From positions 29,651 to 93,650 of the forward strand of contig CAVGXR010000063.1 of assembly GCA_963633225.1 (NCBI GenBank): a stretch of DNA of 64,000 bases, given 5' to 3'. Origin of the DNA: F23-B02 sp963633225 (GTDB lineage Bacteria; Bacillota; Clostridia; Oscillospirales; Oscillospiraceae). Made by a program: the position numbers and the translations under genes. The notes under the pieces were generated by a model, which was not told where the DNA came from, searched no databases, and saw only the letters and a program-made list of their open reading frames with translations. This document shows, piece after piece, positions 1 through 8,221 of the stretch; position 1 is the stretch's first letter, and each line of letters begins with the position of its first letter.

Positions 1-614
1 CCCCAAGGGGTCAGGCATGAGCAGCACAGATACGATGTGCAGCAGTCGTCGCAGACGCAGCAGGAGTTATTGTAGTTCCCGCTGTACTGCTGATAATACT
101 GGCCGTTATTCTCCAGTCTGCTCAGCAGCTGGCGATAGTTCGGGTTATCGGGGTCTATCTCGACTGCACGCTTTGCGTCCTCAAGGGCGTTTATCCTGTT
201 GCCGAGATACATGTTTGCAACAGCGCTCAGATAGTACCAGCGTCCGTCACGCTCGGAAAGAGGCACCTGCGAGAGCGCCGTGAGCGCTTCGTTGTATCTG
301 CCGTTGCGTATGTAGTTGACCGCTGCACGGCATTCGGCACGCTCCTGCGGCTGCTCATAGGCGCTGCCGAAGCCTCCGAAGCCCCCGAAACCGCCGTAGC
401 CGTTATATCCGCCGCCATAGCCGCTGTTTGCGGCCTCGCCGTTTTTGATCTGGTCGTAGGCTGCGTTTATCTCGTTCATTTTTGCGGCGGCAGCGGCATC
501 GCCGGGGTTGCGGTCTGGATGGTATTTCTTTGCCAGCTCTCTGTATGCTTTCTTTATTTCCTCATCACTTGCGTTCCTTGAAACGCCGAGGACTTCATAG
601 GGGTCCCGTGCCAT
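1..614 (-). CDS. J-domain protein with TPR-like region (3' end outside window)
   Basis: The minus strand reads an open frame from an ATG with an AAGGAG site 9 bp upstream to the window edge, about 204 residues. Residues 1-65 are a J domain with the HPD tripeptide in 'KYHPDRN', so the protein should stimulate an Hsp70 (DnaK) ATPase. A Gly/Phe/Tyr-rich linker (about 68-85) follows, then about 90 residues with two TPR-like helical repeats, then a cysteine-rich stretch (CCVCDDCC) where the window ends. It lacks a DnaJ zinc-finger domain in the visible part, so it is a class III (DnaJ-like) cochaperone and not DnaJ itself. It is the last gene of a minus-strand group with the DUF5685 protein. Confidence 0.85.
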   Translation of the reverse strand, partial: MARDPYEVLGVSRNASDEEIKKAYRELAKKYHPDRNPGDAAAAAKMNEINAAYDQIKNGEAANSGYGGGYNGYGGFGGFGGFGSAYEQPQERAECRAAVNYIRNGRYNEALTALSQVPLSERDGRWYYLSAVANMYLGNRINALEDAKRAVEIDPDNPNYRQLLSRLENNGQYYQQYSGNYNNSCCVCDDCCTSYLCCSCLTPW

Positions 615-627
615 TCGGTACTGCTCC

Positions 628-1452
628 TTACTTACTGTCTGTTCCGTAGTGGCGCCTGAATTTTATCCACACGCCGCTGCACAGTATATTTTTTATTATG
701 TCCGCATCCCGCACCAGCGGAAGCCGCTCAAAGCTCCTGACGCAGTCGGCAAGCAGCAGCTCAAGAATAGCCTTGAACCGCTCCTGCTCATCGAGCCGCC
801 CGTACAGGTAAACGAAGGGGTTATACTTATATGCTCTTTTGTCACCCTTGAGGTCAATGCAGGCATCCATGACGTAGACAAACTGCCCCAGCGCCATGCC
901 GAAATTGCGCAGATCGTTCTGCCAGCGATCCTCATACATGACAAAAAGCTCCGCCATGAGCCTGCCGAAGGCTGCCGCGGCGGCATCAGCCGACTTTTCC
1001 CTGCGCTCCTCAATGTCCTTGAGCTCAGCCATAGAGCTCTTTATAACAGCGCACTGACGCGGATATTCAGCGCAGACCTTTTTGTACGCCGGCTCGAGTA
1101 TCTTTGCCGAGCCGAGCGCCGCTGCGTTTAACTCGTCGTTCCAATCGTCGAGGCAGTTGAGATAGGCCAGCGCAACGTTCATATCCGCCGCGTAGTCGCT
1201 GATCTCCGACTGCAAAAACGCCCGCTTACCGAGGGGGTGCGCGGGGCATGGTGCTTCGCCGTTTAAGTCATACGGCTCGTACAGGGATGAGAGCAGCATG
1301 ACGAGAAAGGCCATATCATATGTCAGCGTAAAGCGGGCAGCAGCTCCGTGCCGCTGGCCGAGGCTGCGGCACAGGCCGCAGTAGTATGCCTTGTATCGCT
1401 GCCGCTGCTGCTCGTCAAGTCCGGCAAGATCCGCCGTTACAAAGCCGAACAT
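628..1452 (-). CDS. DUF5685 family protein
   Basis: A 274-residue soluble, helical protein beginning MFGFVTADLAGL, with 'YKAYYCGLCRSLG' near residue 22 and a second Cys cluster around 'PCPAHPLGKR'. I recognise this as the DUF5685 family from memory; its function is unknown. In Clostridia these proteins often sit beside J-domain proteins, as here, which hints at a chaperone-linked or iron/zinc-linked role, but that is inference. The ATG lies one base after the TGA of the upstream zinc-ribbon gene, so the two are translationally coupled and share one operon with the J-domain gene downstream. Confidence 0.75.
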   Translation of the reverse strand: MFGFVTADLAGLDEQQRQRYKAYYCGLCRSLGQRHGAAARFTLTYDMAFLVMLLSSLYEPYDLNGEAPCPAHPLGKRAFLQSEISDYAADMNVALAYLNCLDDWNDELNAAALGSAKILEPAYKKVCAEYPRQCAVIKSSMAELKDIEERREKSADAAAAAFGRLMAELFVMYEDRWQNDLRNFGMALGQFVYVMDACIDLKGDKRAYKYNPFVYLYGRLDEQERFKAILELLLADCVRSFERLPLVRDADIIKNILCSGVWIKFRRHYGTDSK

Positions 1453-1453
1453 A

Positions 1454-1861
1454 TCAGGTCCTGCCCGTAAACGAGTTGCCGCACTTTTTGCACACGATGT
1501 TGATCTTTCCCTTGTGCTTGGGAACTCTGAGCGTAGTGTGACACGCCGGACAGGTGAAGAACTTATAGTCCTTGCGCTGCGTCCAGCGCACCTTTATCAT
1601 TTCAAGCTTGCCGCTCACGCTCATGCGTATTTTCATATAGCGGTTGTTTTCCGCGCTGCGCCTGTATAAATTTCTCGACAGCATACGCGCATAGACGAGG
1701 ATCAGCAGAACGAACGCAAAAAGCCACACGAGTCTTGAAAAGCCCGTTCCGTTGAACACAACGGCAAGGAGCATCAGAACAAGACTCACGACCGACATAA
1801 ATCTGTTGAGCTGATCAATACCGCAGCGGCCTGCCATAAAGCGCGCAAATTTTTCTCTCAT
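1454..1861 (-). CDS. membrane protein with C-terminal zinc ribbon
   Basis: 135 residues. Two adjacent membrane segments (about residues 22-40 and 43-60) are followed by a basic stretch and a C-terminal zinc ribbon with CPAC and CKKC pairs (about residues 104-127). The RBS AAGGTG precedes the ATG. The layout suggests a membrane-tethered small nucleic-acid- or protein-binding ribbon facing the cytoplasm, with no known function. It opens the three-gene minus-strand operon with DUF5685 and the J-domain protein. The 88 bp upstream are AT-rich and should hold its promoter; I could not choose a clear -35. Confidence 0.75.
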   Translation of the reverse strand: MREKFARFMAGRCGIDQLNRFMSVVSLVLMLLAVVFNGTGFSRLVWLFAFVLLILVYARMLSRNLYRRSAENNRYMKIRMSVSGKLEMIKVRWTQRKDYKFFTCPACHTTLRVPKHKGKINIVCKKCGNSFTGRT

Positions 1862-1949
1862 GGGAAATTCACCTTGTTAACTGACTATAATTACAACAAA
1901 TTATTTTATCACAGCAGCAGCGGAAATATATAAATTATTTGTTAATTCG

Positions 1950-2810
1950 TCAGCCCTTAACATAGCTCCAGTTGTATTCTATAACGGTATTGCGCTCGCC
2001 GCCGGCCTGACTGCGGGTGCATTTTATTATATTGCCCGGCTCATCGTACTCATATTCATTCTTTGTGACGCTTATGGCCGCGCCGTCGGGACCGTAAACG
2101 CTGACCGACAGCTCGCTGCCGTGCTCGTCGTAGCTGTACTCGGTGCTGTTTACAAGGCTGCCGTCAACCGAGGACTCCATCTTTGAAACAAGTCCGTCGC
2201 TACCGTAGCTGTAGCTTTCTACAGTCGAGCCGCCTTCGAGCATATCATTGCGCGTGAGCTTTGTCAGCTCGCCGCTGTCGCCGTACTCGTAGGCTATATC
2301 GCTGACAAGCTCCGAGCCCTCGTAGTATTTTTCGCTGACGAGCTTTTTGCCCTCGTAGGCATAGGTCGTTACAGCCGTAACGCTGCCGCCTATCATATTG
2401 CTGGCCTTCATCTTCAGACCCGTCTCGTTATACTCGTATAAAACGCGGTACTCCTCGGCGGATTCCTCGGGGCCGTTGTAGGCATAGCTTACCATAGTCT
2501 CGACAAGGCCGTCGTCGTTTAATGTGTATTCCTTGTATCCGACCGGCGCGTCATTTATGCCGAGCGTCGTCTCCTTCACGAGCTGGCCAAGGCCGTCGTA
2601 TTCGTAGCTCACGGTGTTGAATTTGAGATCGTTTGCATTGTACCAGATCTCTTTTTCGAGCCTGCCCTCGGACTTTTCATACACGGAAAGATCCTGCGTG
2701 GGCGCAGGCGTGTCCGTAGGCTCAGCCGGAGCCGTGCCGCCGTCGGAGCTGCACGCGCACAGCGCAAGAGCAAGCATGACGGCAAAAACTATGCCGATGA
2801 TCCTTTTCAT
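1950..2810 (-). CDS. lipoprotein with YD/RHS-like repeats
   Basis: The ATG at residue 7 of the longest frame is preferred because GAAAGGAACC lies just upstream. The protein starts with a lipoprotein signal peptide (MKRIIGIVFAVMLALALCAC; lipobox LALC, first Cys about residue 19), then a Thr/Pro-rich linker, then about seven imperfect repeats of the type 'Y-x-Y-x-x-x-G-x-L-x-x', which resemble RHS/YD repeats. It should be anchored outside the cell membrane. The partner or ligand is unknown. It has its own promoter and is divergent from the lrgA-lrgB pair. Confidence 0.75.
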   Translation of the reverse strand: MKRIIGIVFAVMLALALCACSSDGGTAPAEPTDTPAPTQDLSVYEKSEGRLEKEIWYNANDLKFNTVSYEYDGLGQLVKETTLGINDAPVGYKEYTLNDDGLVETMVSYAYNGPEESAEEYRVLYEYNETGLKMKASNMIGGSVTAVTTYAYEGKKLVSEKYYEGSELVSDIAYEYGDSGELTKLTRNDMLEGGSTVESYSYGSDGLVSKMESSVDGSLVNSTEYSYDEHGSELSVSVYGPDGAAISVTKNEYEYDEPGNIIKCTRSQAGGERNTVIEYNWSYVKG

Positions 2811-2845
2811 ATGCTCGGTTCCTTTCAATCGTTTGCGTTTTTGTG

Positions 2846-2874
2846 ATTATACCACGAAACACCGCGAATATAAA
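2846..2874 (-). promoter_or_regulatory. promoter of the YD-repeat lipoprotein gene
   Basis: On the minus strand a perfect -10 TATAAT lies 17 bp after TTTATA, a weak -35. It sits about 36 bp upstream of the chosen ATG. Confidence 0.5.
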
Positions 2875-2897
2875 GAGTTTTGTGTCGTATAAAGGAG

Positions 2898-2926
2898 TTG
2901 AAAAGCTACCGGCTAAATGCTATAAT
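2898..2926 (+). promoter_or_regulatory. sigma-A-type promoter of lrgA-lrgB
   Basis: TTGAAA and TATAAT are separated by 17 bp. This leaves an untranslated leader of about 145 nt before lrgA. The leader ends in a GC-rich inverted repeat (CTGCC...GGCAG, about 3050-3071) that abuts the start codon region. Confidence 0.7.
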
Positions 2927-3080
2927 GCAAAAGCAAAATTTAAAGACGATAAAGCTCAGCATTAAGTCGGAAGCGGTTCTCAAGCACCGCGTGCAGCGCA
3001 TCCGTACATAAGCAGAACAGGGCTTTGGTGCAAATGAGCAAACGAAAGGAAGCTGCTGCCCTGAACAGGCAGCGTGAGAA

Positions 3081-3437
3081 ATGAAGACGGCTAAACAATT
3101 CGGGATAATACTTTTTATAACGCTGCTCGGCGAGGCGCTGAATCATCTCATACCGCTGCCGATCCCCGCCAGCATCTACGGTATGATAATAATGTTTCTG
3201 TGCCTGTATCTTAAAATAATAAAGGTCTCGGATGTCAGAGAAACTTCAAACTTTTTGCTTGAAACAATGCCTATCATGTTCATACCTGCCGCGACAGGGC
3301 TCATAACCGCGACGGATGTACTGAAAAACAATTTTGCTGCCTACGCTGTGACGGTGCTGGTGTCCACATTGATCGTAATGGCTGTCAGCGGCGGTGTAAC
3401 GCAGCTTCTGATAAAAAAGAAAAGGGATGAGAAATGA
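3081..3437 (+). CDS. LrgA/CidA family holin-like membrane protein
   Basis: 118 residues with four predicted membrane segments and the family features 'PIPASIYGMIIMFLCL' and 'ETMPIMFIPAATGL'. LrgA/CidA proteins are holin-like membrane proteins that act with LrgB/CidB partners; in other Firmicutes they affect autolysis and pyruvate or by-product export. The TGA overlaps the ATG of the lrgB gene (ATGA), the usual paired arrangement. I cannot tell CidA from LrgA by sequence alone. The start has only a weak GAG-type ribosome site next to an inverted repeat. Confidence 0.88.
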   Translation: MKTAKQFGIILFITLLGEALNHLIPLPIPASIYGMIIMFLCLYLKIIKVSDVRETSNFLLETMPIMFIPAATGLITATDVLKNNFAAYAVTVLVSTLIVMAVSGGVTQLLIKKKRDEK

Positions 3438-4126
3438 TGAGCTTTGTTCAGAGCTCCGTATTTTTCGGTGTAACGGTGAGCCTCGTTTCCTACGGTGTGG
3501 GCAGCCTTTTACAGAAAAGATTCAGGACCGCGCTCTGCAATCCGCTGCTGATCTCGATCATTCTTACGATACTTATACTGGTCGTTTTCAACATCGACTA
3601 TGAAAGCTACTATTCAGGTGCGCAGTACCTGAGCTATTTCCTCACTCCAGCAACGGTGTGCCTCGCCGTCCCGCTGTATGAAAAGCTGGATTTGCTCAAG
3701 GCAAACAGAAAAGCAGTCATGCTCGGCATTCTGTCCGGCGTTGTCACAACGCTTTTGTGCGTGCTGGCAACGGCGATAGTGTTCGGACTTACGCATGAGG
3801 AATATGTAACGCTGCTTCCAAAGTCTATAACAACTGCCATAGGCATGGGAATATCGGAGGAGCTCGGCGGCTATGTGACGCTCACGGTCGCGGTCATCAT
3901 AATAACAGGTATTGTCGGCAGCATATGCGCACCGGCTGTGTGCCGCATATGTCGAATAAGCGATCCCATTGCGAAGGGCATTGCCATCGGAACCTCGTCG
4001 CACGCCATTGGTACGGCAAAAGCCCTCCAGATGGGCGAAATAGAAGGCGCAATGAGCGGCCTTTCGATAGCCGTGTCTGGCCTGCTGACCGTGATAGGCG
4101 CAAGCATCTTCGCCCAGTTTGTATAA
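3434..4126 (+). CDS. LrgB/CidB family membrane protein
   Basis: 230 residues, six to eight hydrophobic segments, with the conserved LrgB blocks 'LPKSITTAIGMGISEELGG' and 'GTSSHAIGTAKALQMGE'. This is the larger partner of the LrgA/CidA protein encoded just upstream, with which it overlaps by 4 nt. The pair is thought to move pyruvate or to modulate murein hydrolase activity across the cell membrane. The frame begins with two consecutive ATG codons; the first is taken. A strong hairpin follows the stop. Confidence 0.9.
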   Translation: MMSFVQSSVFFGVTVSLVSYGVGSLLQKRFRTALCNPLLISIILTILILVVFNIDYESYYSGAQYLSYFLTPATVCLAVPLYEKLDLLKANRKAVMLGILSGVVTTLLCVLATAIVFGLTHEEYVTLLPKSITTAIGMGISEELGGYVTLTVAVIIITGIVGSICAPAVCRICRISDPIAKGIAIGTSSHAIGTAKALQMGEIEGAMSGLSIAVSGLLTVIGASIFAQFV

Positions 4127-4133
4127 TGATAAC

Positions 4134-4167
4134 GAAACCGGACCCGCTCAAACGCAGGTCCGGTTTC
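4134..4167 (+). terminator. terminator-like hairpin after lrgB
   Basis: An 11-bp perfect stem (GAAACCGGACC / GGTCCGGTTTC) with a 12-nt loop starts 7 bp after the lrgB stop. There is no strong T-run on the plus strand, and the facing PepSY gene ends 60 bp further on, so it may serve both strands. Confidence 0.6.
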
Positions 4168-4229
4168 GGCACCCTAAGCTGCACGGCTATTTCTATGCAG
4201 CAGCACAGCTTACCTGGCAGTATGCCCTT

Positions 4230-4535
4230 TCAGTCGTCGATGTCCTTTTCAAGTATTGCGCCGGTGTAGGCCTCGATCTCGTATTCATACTCGAGCGCTA
4301 TCGTGCGGAATTCAACGTCGTAGTACCACACCCCGTCGTCAAACTTGAGCTTCGTTTTCATTTTGGACACCTGATTTGCCGCAAGCCCCGCGTCGCTGAG
4401 AGCGACCTGCTGGGCGCGCTCTTCACCGATGAGAAGCTCATCGTCCCGCGTCTGACGGATAAGATATACAACGCCTGCCGCAACAAGCGCCGCGATAAGA
4501 ATGCAGACAATAAGTATTTTTACGCTTTTTTTCAT
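4230..4535 (-). CDS. membrane-anchored PepSY domain protein
   Basis: The start is the ATG of MKKSVKIL, which has GGAG 10 bp upstream. About 101 residues: one N-terminal membrane segment (about residues 5-27) and an extracytoplasmic PepSY domain with 'ALSDAGL', 'WYYDVEFRT' and 'EYEIEAYTGAILE'. PepSY domains are found in secreted peptidase inhibitors and sensors; the target here is unknown. It is transcribed alone from a good promoter and converges with lrgB. Confidence 0.8.
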   Translation of the reverse strand: MKKSVKILIVCILIAALVAAGVVYLIRQTRDDELLIGEERAQQVALSDAGLAANQVSKMKTKLKFDDGVWYYDVEFRTIALEYEYEIEAYTGAILEKDIDD

Positions 4536-4563
4536 TGTTTTTATCTCCGTTATGTAATGGTTT

Positions 4564-4592
4564 ATTATATCATCTGCGCAGAGTCTTGGCAA
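4564..4592 (-). promoter_or_regulatory. promoter of the PepSY gene
   Basis: On the minus strand TTGCCA and TATAAT are separated by 17 bp, about 30 bp upstream of the start codon. Confidence 0.7.
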
Positions 4593-4638
4593 TATGCTGT
4601 TTTTCCGCGTTTTTGCCCTAAAAAAGCGAATTTTTCGG

Positions 4639-4667
4639 TTGACAAGCGGAGCTTATTCCACTATAAT
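4639..4667 (+). promoter_or_regulatory. consensus sigma-A promoter of the yceD-rpmF operon
   Basis: Perfect TTGACA and TATAAT with a 17-bp spacer. The predicted start lies about 20 bp before the YceD start codon. Confidence 0.9.
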
Positions 4668-4694
4668 ATTCAAGCGACTGTGGAGAGGTGCACT

Positions 4695-5195
4695 ATGCTG
4701 CTTGATTTGAGACAGATAATTGAAGTCCCCGGAAAAAGCGTTCCCTTTGCTTGCGAGCTTGATACGCAGGGGCTGGAATTTGACTCGATAAAGGAGTATA
4801 AGACCCCGCCCACGGCAGAAGGCAGAGTGTTTAATGAGGCAGGTATCCTGACACTCGAGGGTACCCTGACAGCCGAAATGACTTGCGTCTGCGACAGATG
4901 TGGTAAACTGTTTGACAGCAGCAAGGTGATGGACCTCCACGCCTTCATATCCGACAGAGAGTCTGAAGATCCCGAGGTCTTTGTTCTCGACGGGGACAGT
5001 CTTGATCTCGAAGAAACACTCTCGACCCTTTTCGTCCTTGACATGGAAACCAAGTTTCTGTGCTCTGAGGATTGCAAAGGTCTTTGCTCCCGCTGCGGAG
5101 CCGATCTGAATCTTGGCCCCTGCGCGTGCGGGAAAGAAGTCGATCCAAGACTTGCTGTTTTGCAGCAGCTGTTGGATAGTGATCAACAACATTAA
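4695..5195 (+). CDS. yceD: YceD/DUF177 family protein
   Basis: 166 residues. The start is the ATG behind GGAGAGG; in-frame codons upstream lie before the promoter and are not used. The family signature is present: a CVCDRC pair near residue 63-68 and a C-terminal cysteine set 'CSRCGADLNLGPCACG'. YceD/DUF177 is linked to 23S rRNA accumulation or processing in bacteria and plants. It is encoded directly before the L32 gene with a 35-bp gap, the usual arrangement in Firmicutes. Confidence 0.9.
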   Translation: MLLDLRQIIEVPGKSVPFACELDTQGLEFDSIKEYKTPPTAEGRVFNEAGILTLEGTLTAEMTCVCDRCGKLFDSSKVMDLHAFISDRESEDPEVFVLDGDSLDLEETLSTLFVLDMETKFLCSEDCKGLCSRCGADLNLGPCACGKEVDPRLAVLQQLLDSDQQH

Positions 5196-5230
5196 AGCTG
5201 ATATGCAGCTATTATTCAGGAGGTGTCACC

Positions 5231-5416
5231 ATGGCAGTCCCTAAGGGAAAAGTATCAAGACAGAGACGTGATAAGAGACGTTCGTCTCATTGGAAGCTCG
5301 AGGCTCCCGGCATCGTAAAGTGCCCCAACTGCGGCGAGTTCAAAATGCCCCACCGTGTGTGCAAGGCATGCGGCATGTACAATGGCCGCAAGGTCCTCAC
5401 CGTTGACGAGAAGTAA
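5231..5416 (+). CDS. rpmF: 50S ribosomal protein L32
   Basis: 61 residues beginning MAVPKGKVSRQRRDKRRS, with the zinc-ribbon form of L32 (CPNC at about 35-38 and CKAC at about 48-51), so this is the zinc-binding (C+) paralogue. It has an AGGAGG ribosome site. It is the second gene of the yceD operon, followed by a strong intrinsic terminator. Confidence 0.97.
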   Translation: MAVPKGKVSRQRRDKRRSSHWKLEAPGIVKCPNCGEFKMPHRVCKACGMYNGRKVLTVDEK

Positions 5417-5427
5417 TTAAAATGCTC

Positions 5428-5463
5428 AAGGAGGAAAGGGTGTCCGTACCCCTTCCTCCTTTT
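5428..5463 (+). terminator. intrinsic terminator after rpmF
   Basis: A 13-bp stem (AAGGAGGAAAGGG with CCCCTTCCTCCTT) with an 8-nt loop ends in a short T-run, 12 bp after the rpmF stop. Confidence 0.85.
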
Positions 5464-5505
5464 GCGTACCGGCAGCATTTGTGCCCCTGCCGGTAGAAGG
5501 TAAGT

Positions 5506-6891
5506 ATGAAAAATGACGTTATTTCAAAAATAGATAACGACAGCCCGCTGCTGCACAAGGCGCACATAGGCGACGAGATCGTTAAGATAAACGGAAACAT
5601 CATCCACGATGTGCTCGATTACAAATACTTCTCCTATGAGCCGGTGCTGCACATAACACTGCGCCGGCCAGATGGTACGGAGCATATTGTGCGCGTGGAA
5701 AAGCCAGAGGGACGTGATCTCGGCCTTGAGTTTGCCGAGTATCTGATGGACAACCCGAGAAGCTGCGCGAACAACTGCGTGTTCTGCTTTATCGACCAGC
5801 TCCCCAAGGGTATGCGCAAGACGATGTATTTCAAGGACGACGACGCACGCCTGAGCTTCCTGCTCGGCAACTACATCACGCTCACGAACCTGTCCGAGCG
5901 CGAGATACAGCGCATAATCGACCTGCACATAAGCCCCGTGAACATATCCGTGCACGCAACCGATCCCGAGCTGCGCGTGAAGCTGCTGCAAAACAAAAAC
6001 GCGGGAAAATGCGTGGGCATAATGCGGCGCTTTGCTGAGGGCGGCATAGTCATGAACTGTCAGATCGTCTGCTGTCCGGGGCTTAATGACGACAAGGCGC
6101 TCATGCGCACGATGGAGGATCTTGCGGCGATGCACCCCGCGGTGCACAGTGTGTCGATCGTTCCCGTGGGACTCACGAAGTACCGCGAGGGTCTGTATCC
6201 GCTCATACCGTTTACGCCCGAGCACTCAGCCGAGACCATAGACATGGTGACGGCCTTCGGCGACGAGTGCGTCAGGAGGTTCGGAACGCGGATATTCTTC
6301 TGCTCGGACGAGATGTATCTTTGCGCCGGACGCGAGCTGCCCGAGGATGATTTCTACGAGGAGCACACGCAGCTTGAAAACGGTGTCGGCATGATACGCC
6401 TGCTCGAGCGCGAGTTTAAAAGTGCGCTCAGCCTTTCCGATAAGCCGGACGGAGTTGCGTTCTCCATCGCCTGCGGGACATCCGTAGCGCCGTGCTTTGA
6501 AAAACTTATTTGCATGGCATCGGAAAAGTATGATAATATAAACGGAAGGGTATACGCCATACGAAACGACTTCTTCGGCGGCGGTGTGAACGTGTCCGGC
6601 CTCATAACGGGGCAGGATCTCATAGCCCAGCTCAAGGGCAGGGAGCTCGGCGAGCGGCTTTTCGTATCGCAGAACATGCTGCGCCGCGCCGAGCTTGATT
6701 TTCTCGACGATATCACGCTCGAGGAAGCGATAGCTGCCCTCGGAGTTCAGATATACCCCATTGAATCGGACGGCTTTGCCCTCTGGGATGCCATTAGCGG
6801 CGATGCTCTGCCCGAGGTGAAGATACCCGTCCGCTCACCCGAGCGGCAGCAGTATTATAAATATAATCAAAACGGACAAAACGGAGGTTAA
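5506..6891 (+). CDS. DUF512 radical SAM protein with PDZ-like N-terminus
   Basis: 461 residues. The N-terminus (about 8-65) is a PDZ-like domain ('HIGDEIVKINGNIIHDVLDY'). Next comes a radical SAM core with the cluster motif CANNCVFC (about residues 87-94) followed by 'FIDQLPKGMRKTMYFKDDD', and then the DUF512 region with 'YAIRNDFFGGGVNVSGL'. It should bind a [4Fe-4S] cluster and S-adenosylmethionine; the substrate is not known. The gene lies directly upstream of der (4-bp gap), a conserved neighbourhood in Clostridia. Confidence 0.9.
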   Translation: MKNDVISKIDNDSPLLHKAHIGDEIVKINGNIIHDVLDYKYFSYEPVLHITLRRPDGTEHIVRVEKPEGRDLGLEFAEYLMDNPRSCANNCVFCFIDQLPKGMRKTMYFKDDDARLSFLLGNYITLTNLSEREIQRIIDLHISPVNISVHATDPELRVKLLQNKNAGKCVGIMRRFAEGGIVMNCQIVCCPGLNDDKALMRTMEDLAAMHPAVHSVSIVPVGLTKYREGLYPLIPFTPEHSAETIDMVTAFGDECVRRFGTRIFFCSDEMYLCAGRELPEDDFYEEHTQLENGVGMIRLLEREFKSALSLSDKPDGVAFSIACGTSVAPCFEKLICMASEKYDNINGRVYAIRNDFFGGGVNVSGLITGQDLIAQLKGRELGERLFVSQNMLRRAELDFLDDITLEEAIAALGVQIYPIESDGFALWDAISGDALPEVKIPVRSPERQQYYKYNQNGQNGG

Positions 6892-6895
6892 GGTA

Positions 6896-8221
6896 ATGTC
6901 AAAGCCTCTCATAGCCATAGTCGGCAGGCCGAACGTCGGAAAGAGTATGCTTTTCAACAAGCTGTGCGGCCAGCGCCTGTCCATAGTCGAGGATACGCCC
7001 GGCGTCACCCGCGACAGGCTGTATGCCGAGTGCGAATGGCTCGGAAGAAAATTCAACATCGTAGACACCGGTGGCATTGAGCCGACGACGGATAACGAGA
7101 TACTCATGTTCATGCGCGAGCAGGCCAATATCGCCATAAGCGCGGCGGATGTTATTATCCTCGTCACCGATGTGCGCACGGGAGTGACGGCGGCGGACAA
7201 GGACGTTGCCAATATGCTGCTGCGCTCGAAGAAGCCGACGGTGCTTGCGGTCAACAAAATGGACTCGACCGGCAGGGTCGATCCCGCGATATATGAGTTT
7301 TATGAGCTCGGTCTCGGCGACCCGATAGCCGTTTCAGCCGTCCACGGCCATGGAACCGGCGATCTGCTCGACGAGTGCATGAAGTATTTCCCGCCCGAGG
7401 AGGACGACGGTGAGGAGGATGACCGCATCAAGGTCGCCGTCATAGGAAAGCCTAATGTCGGCAAGTCCTCGCTGGTAAACCACATTCTCGGCGAAAAGCG
7501 CGTCATTGTCAGCAACGTTGCCGGAACGACACGCGACGCGGTAGACTCCGAGGTCGATAACAAATACGGCAAATATGTGTTCATCGACACCGCCGGTATC
7601 CGCCGCAAAAGCCGCGTGGATGAGCGTGTGGAGAAATTTTCCGTCATGCGTGCGCAGATGGCCATTGAGCGCGCCGATGTGTGCATCATCATGATCGACG
7701 CACGCGAGGGTGTCACCGAGCAGGACACGAAGATAGCGGGGCTTGCGCATGAAGCAGGCAAGGCCAGCATCATCGTCGTCAACAAGTGGGACCTCGTTGA
7801 GAAGGAAACGGGCACCATGGAGAAAATGCGCAAGGATGTCATGCGTGACCTCAGCTTCATGAGCTATGCGCCGGTGCTGTTTATCTCCGCGAAGACCGGC
7901 CAGCGCACCGACAGGATATTCGAGCTTGTAAACTTCGTAAACGATCAGAGCAATATGCGCATAACCACGGGTATGCTCAACGACGTGCTTGCCGACGCAC
8001 AGGCGCGTGTGCAGCCGCCCACGGACAAGGGCAGAAGGCTCAAGATATATTACATGACGCAGACCGGCATCAAGCCGCCCAACTTCGTGATCTTCTGCAA
8101 CAGCCGCGAGCTGTTCCACTTCTCGTACCAGCGCTATATCGAAAACCAGATCCGCGCCGTGTTCGGGCTCGAGGGCACGCCGATCCGTATGGTCATACGT
8201 CAGAAGGGGGATAAGCAATGA
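6896..8221 (+). CDS. der: ribosome biogenesis GTPase Der (EngA)
   Basis: 441 residues with two tandem GTPase domains: P-loops GRPNVGKS (about 9-16) and GKPNVGKSS (about 184-192), G3 motifs DTGG and DTAG, and G4 motifs NKMD and NKWD, followed by the C-terminal KH-like domain. Der is an essential 50S assembly GTPase. Length and architecture are standard. The TGA overlaps the ATG of the PlsY-like gene. Confidence 0.97.
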   Translation: MSKPLIAIVGRPNVGKSMLFNKLCGQRLSIVEDTPGVTRDRLYAECEWLGRKFNIVDTGGIEPTTDNEILMFMREQANIAISAADVIILVTDVRTGVTAADKDVANMLLRSKKPTVLAVNKMDSTGRVDPAIYEFYELGLGDPIAVSAVHGHGTGDLLDECMKYFPPEEDDGEEDDRIKVAVIGKPNVGKSSLVNHILGEKRVIVSNVAGTTRDAVDSEVDNKYGKYVFIDTAGIRRKSRVDERVEKFSVMRAQMAIERADVCIIMIDAREGVTEQDTKIAGLAHEAGKASIIVVNKWDLVEKETGTMEKMRKDVMRDLSFMSYAPVLFISAKTGQRTDRIFELVNFVNDQSNMRITTGMLNDVLADAQARVQPPTDKGRRLKIYYMTQTGIKPPNFVIFCNSRELFHFSYQRYIENQIRAVFGLEGTPIRMVIRQKGDKQ

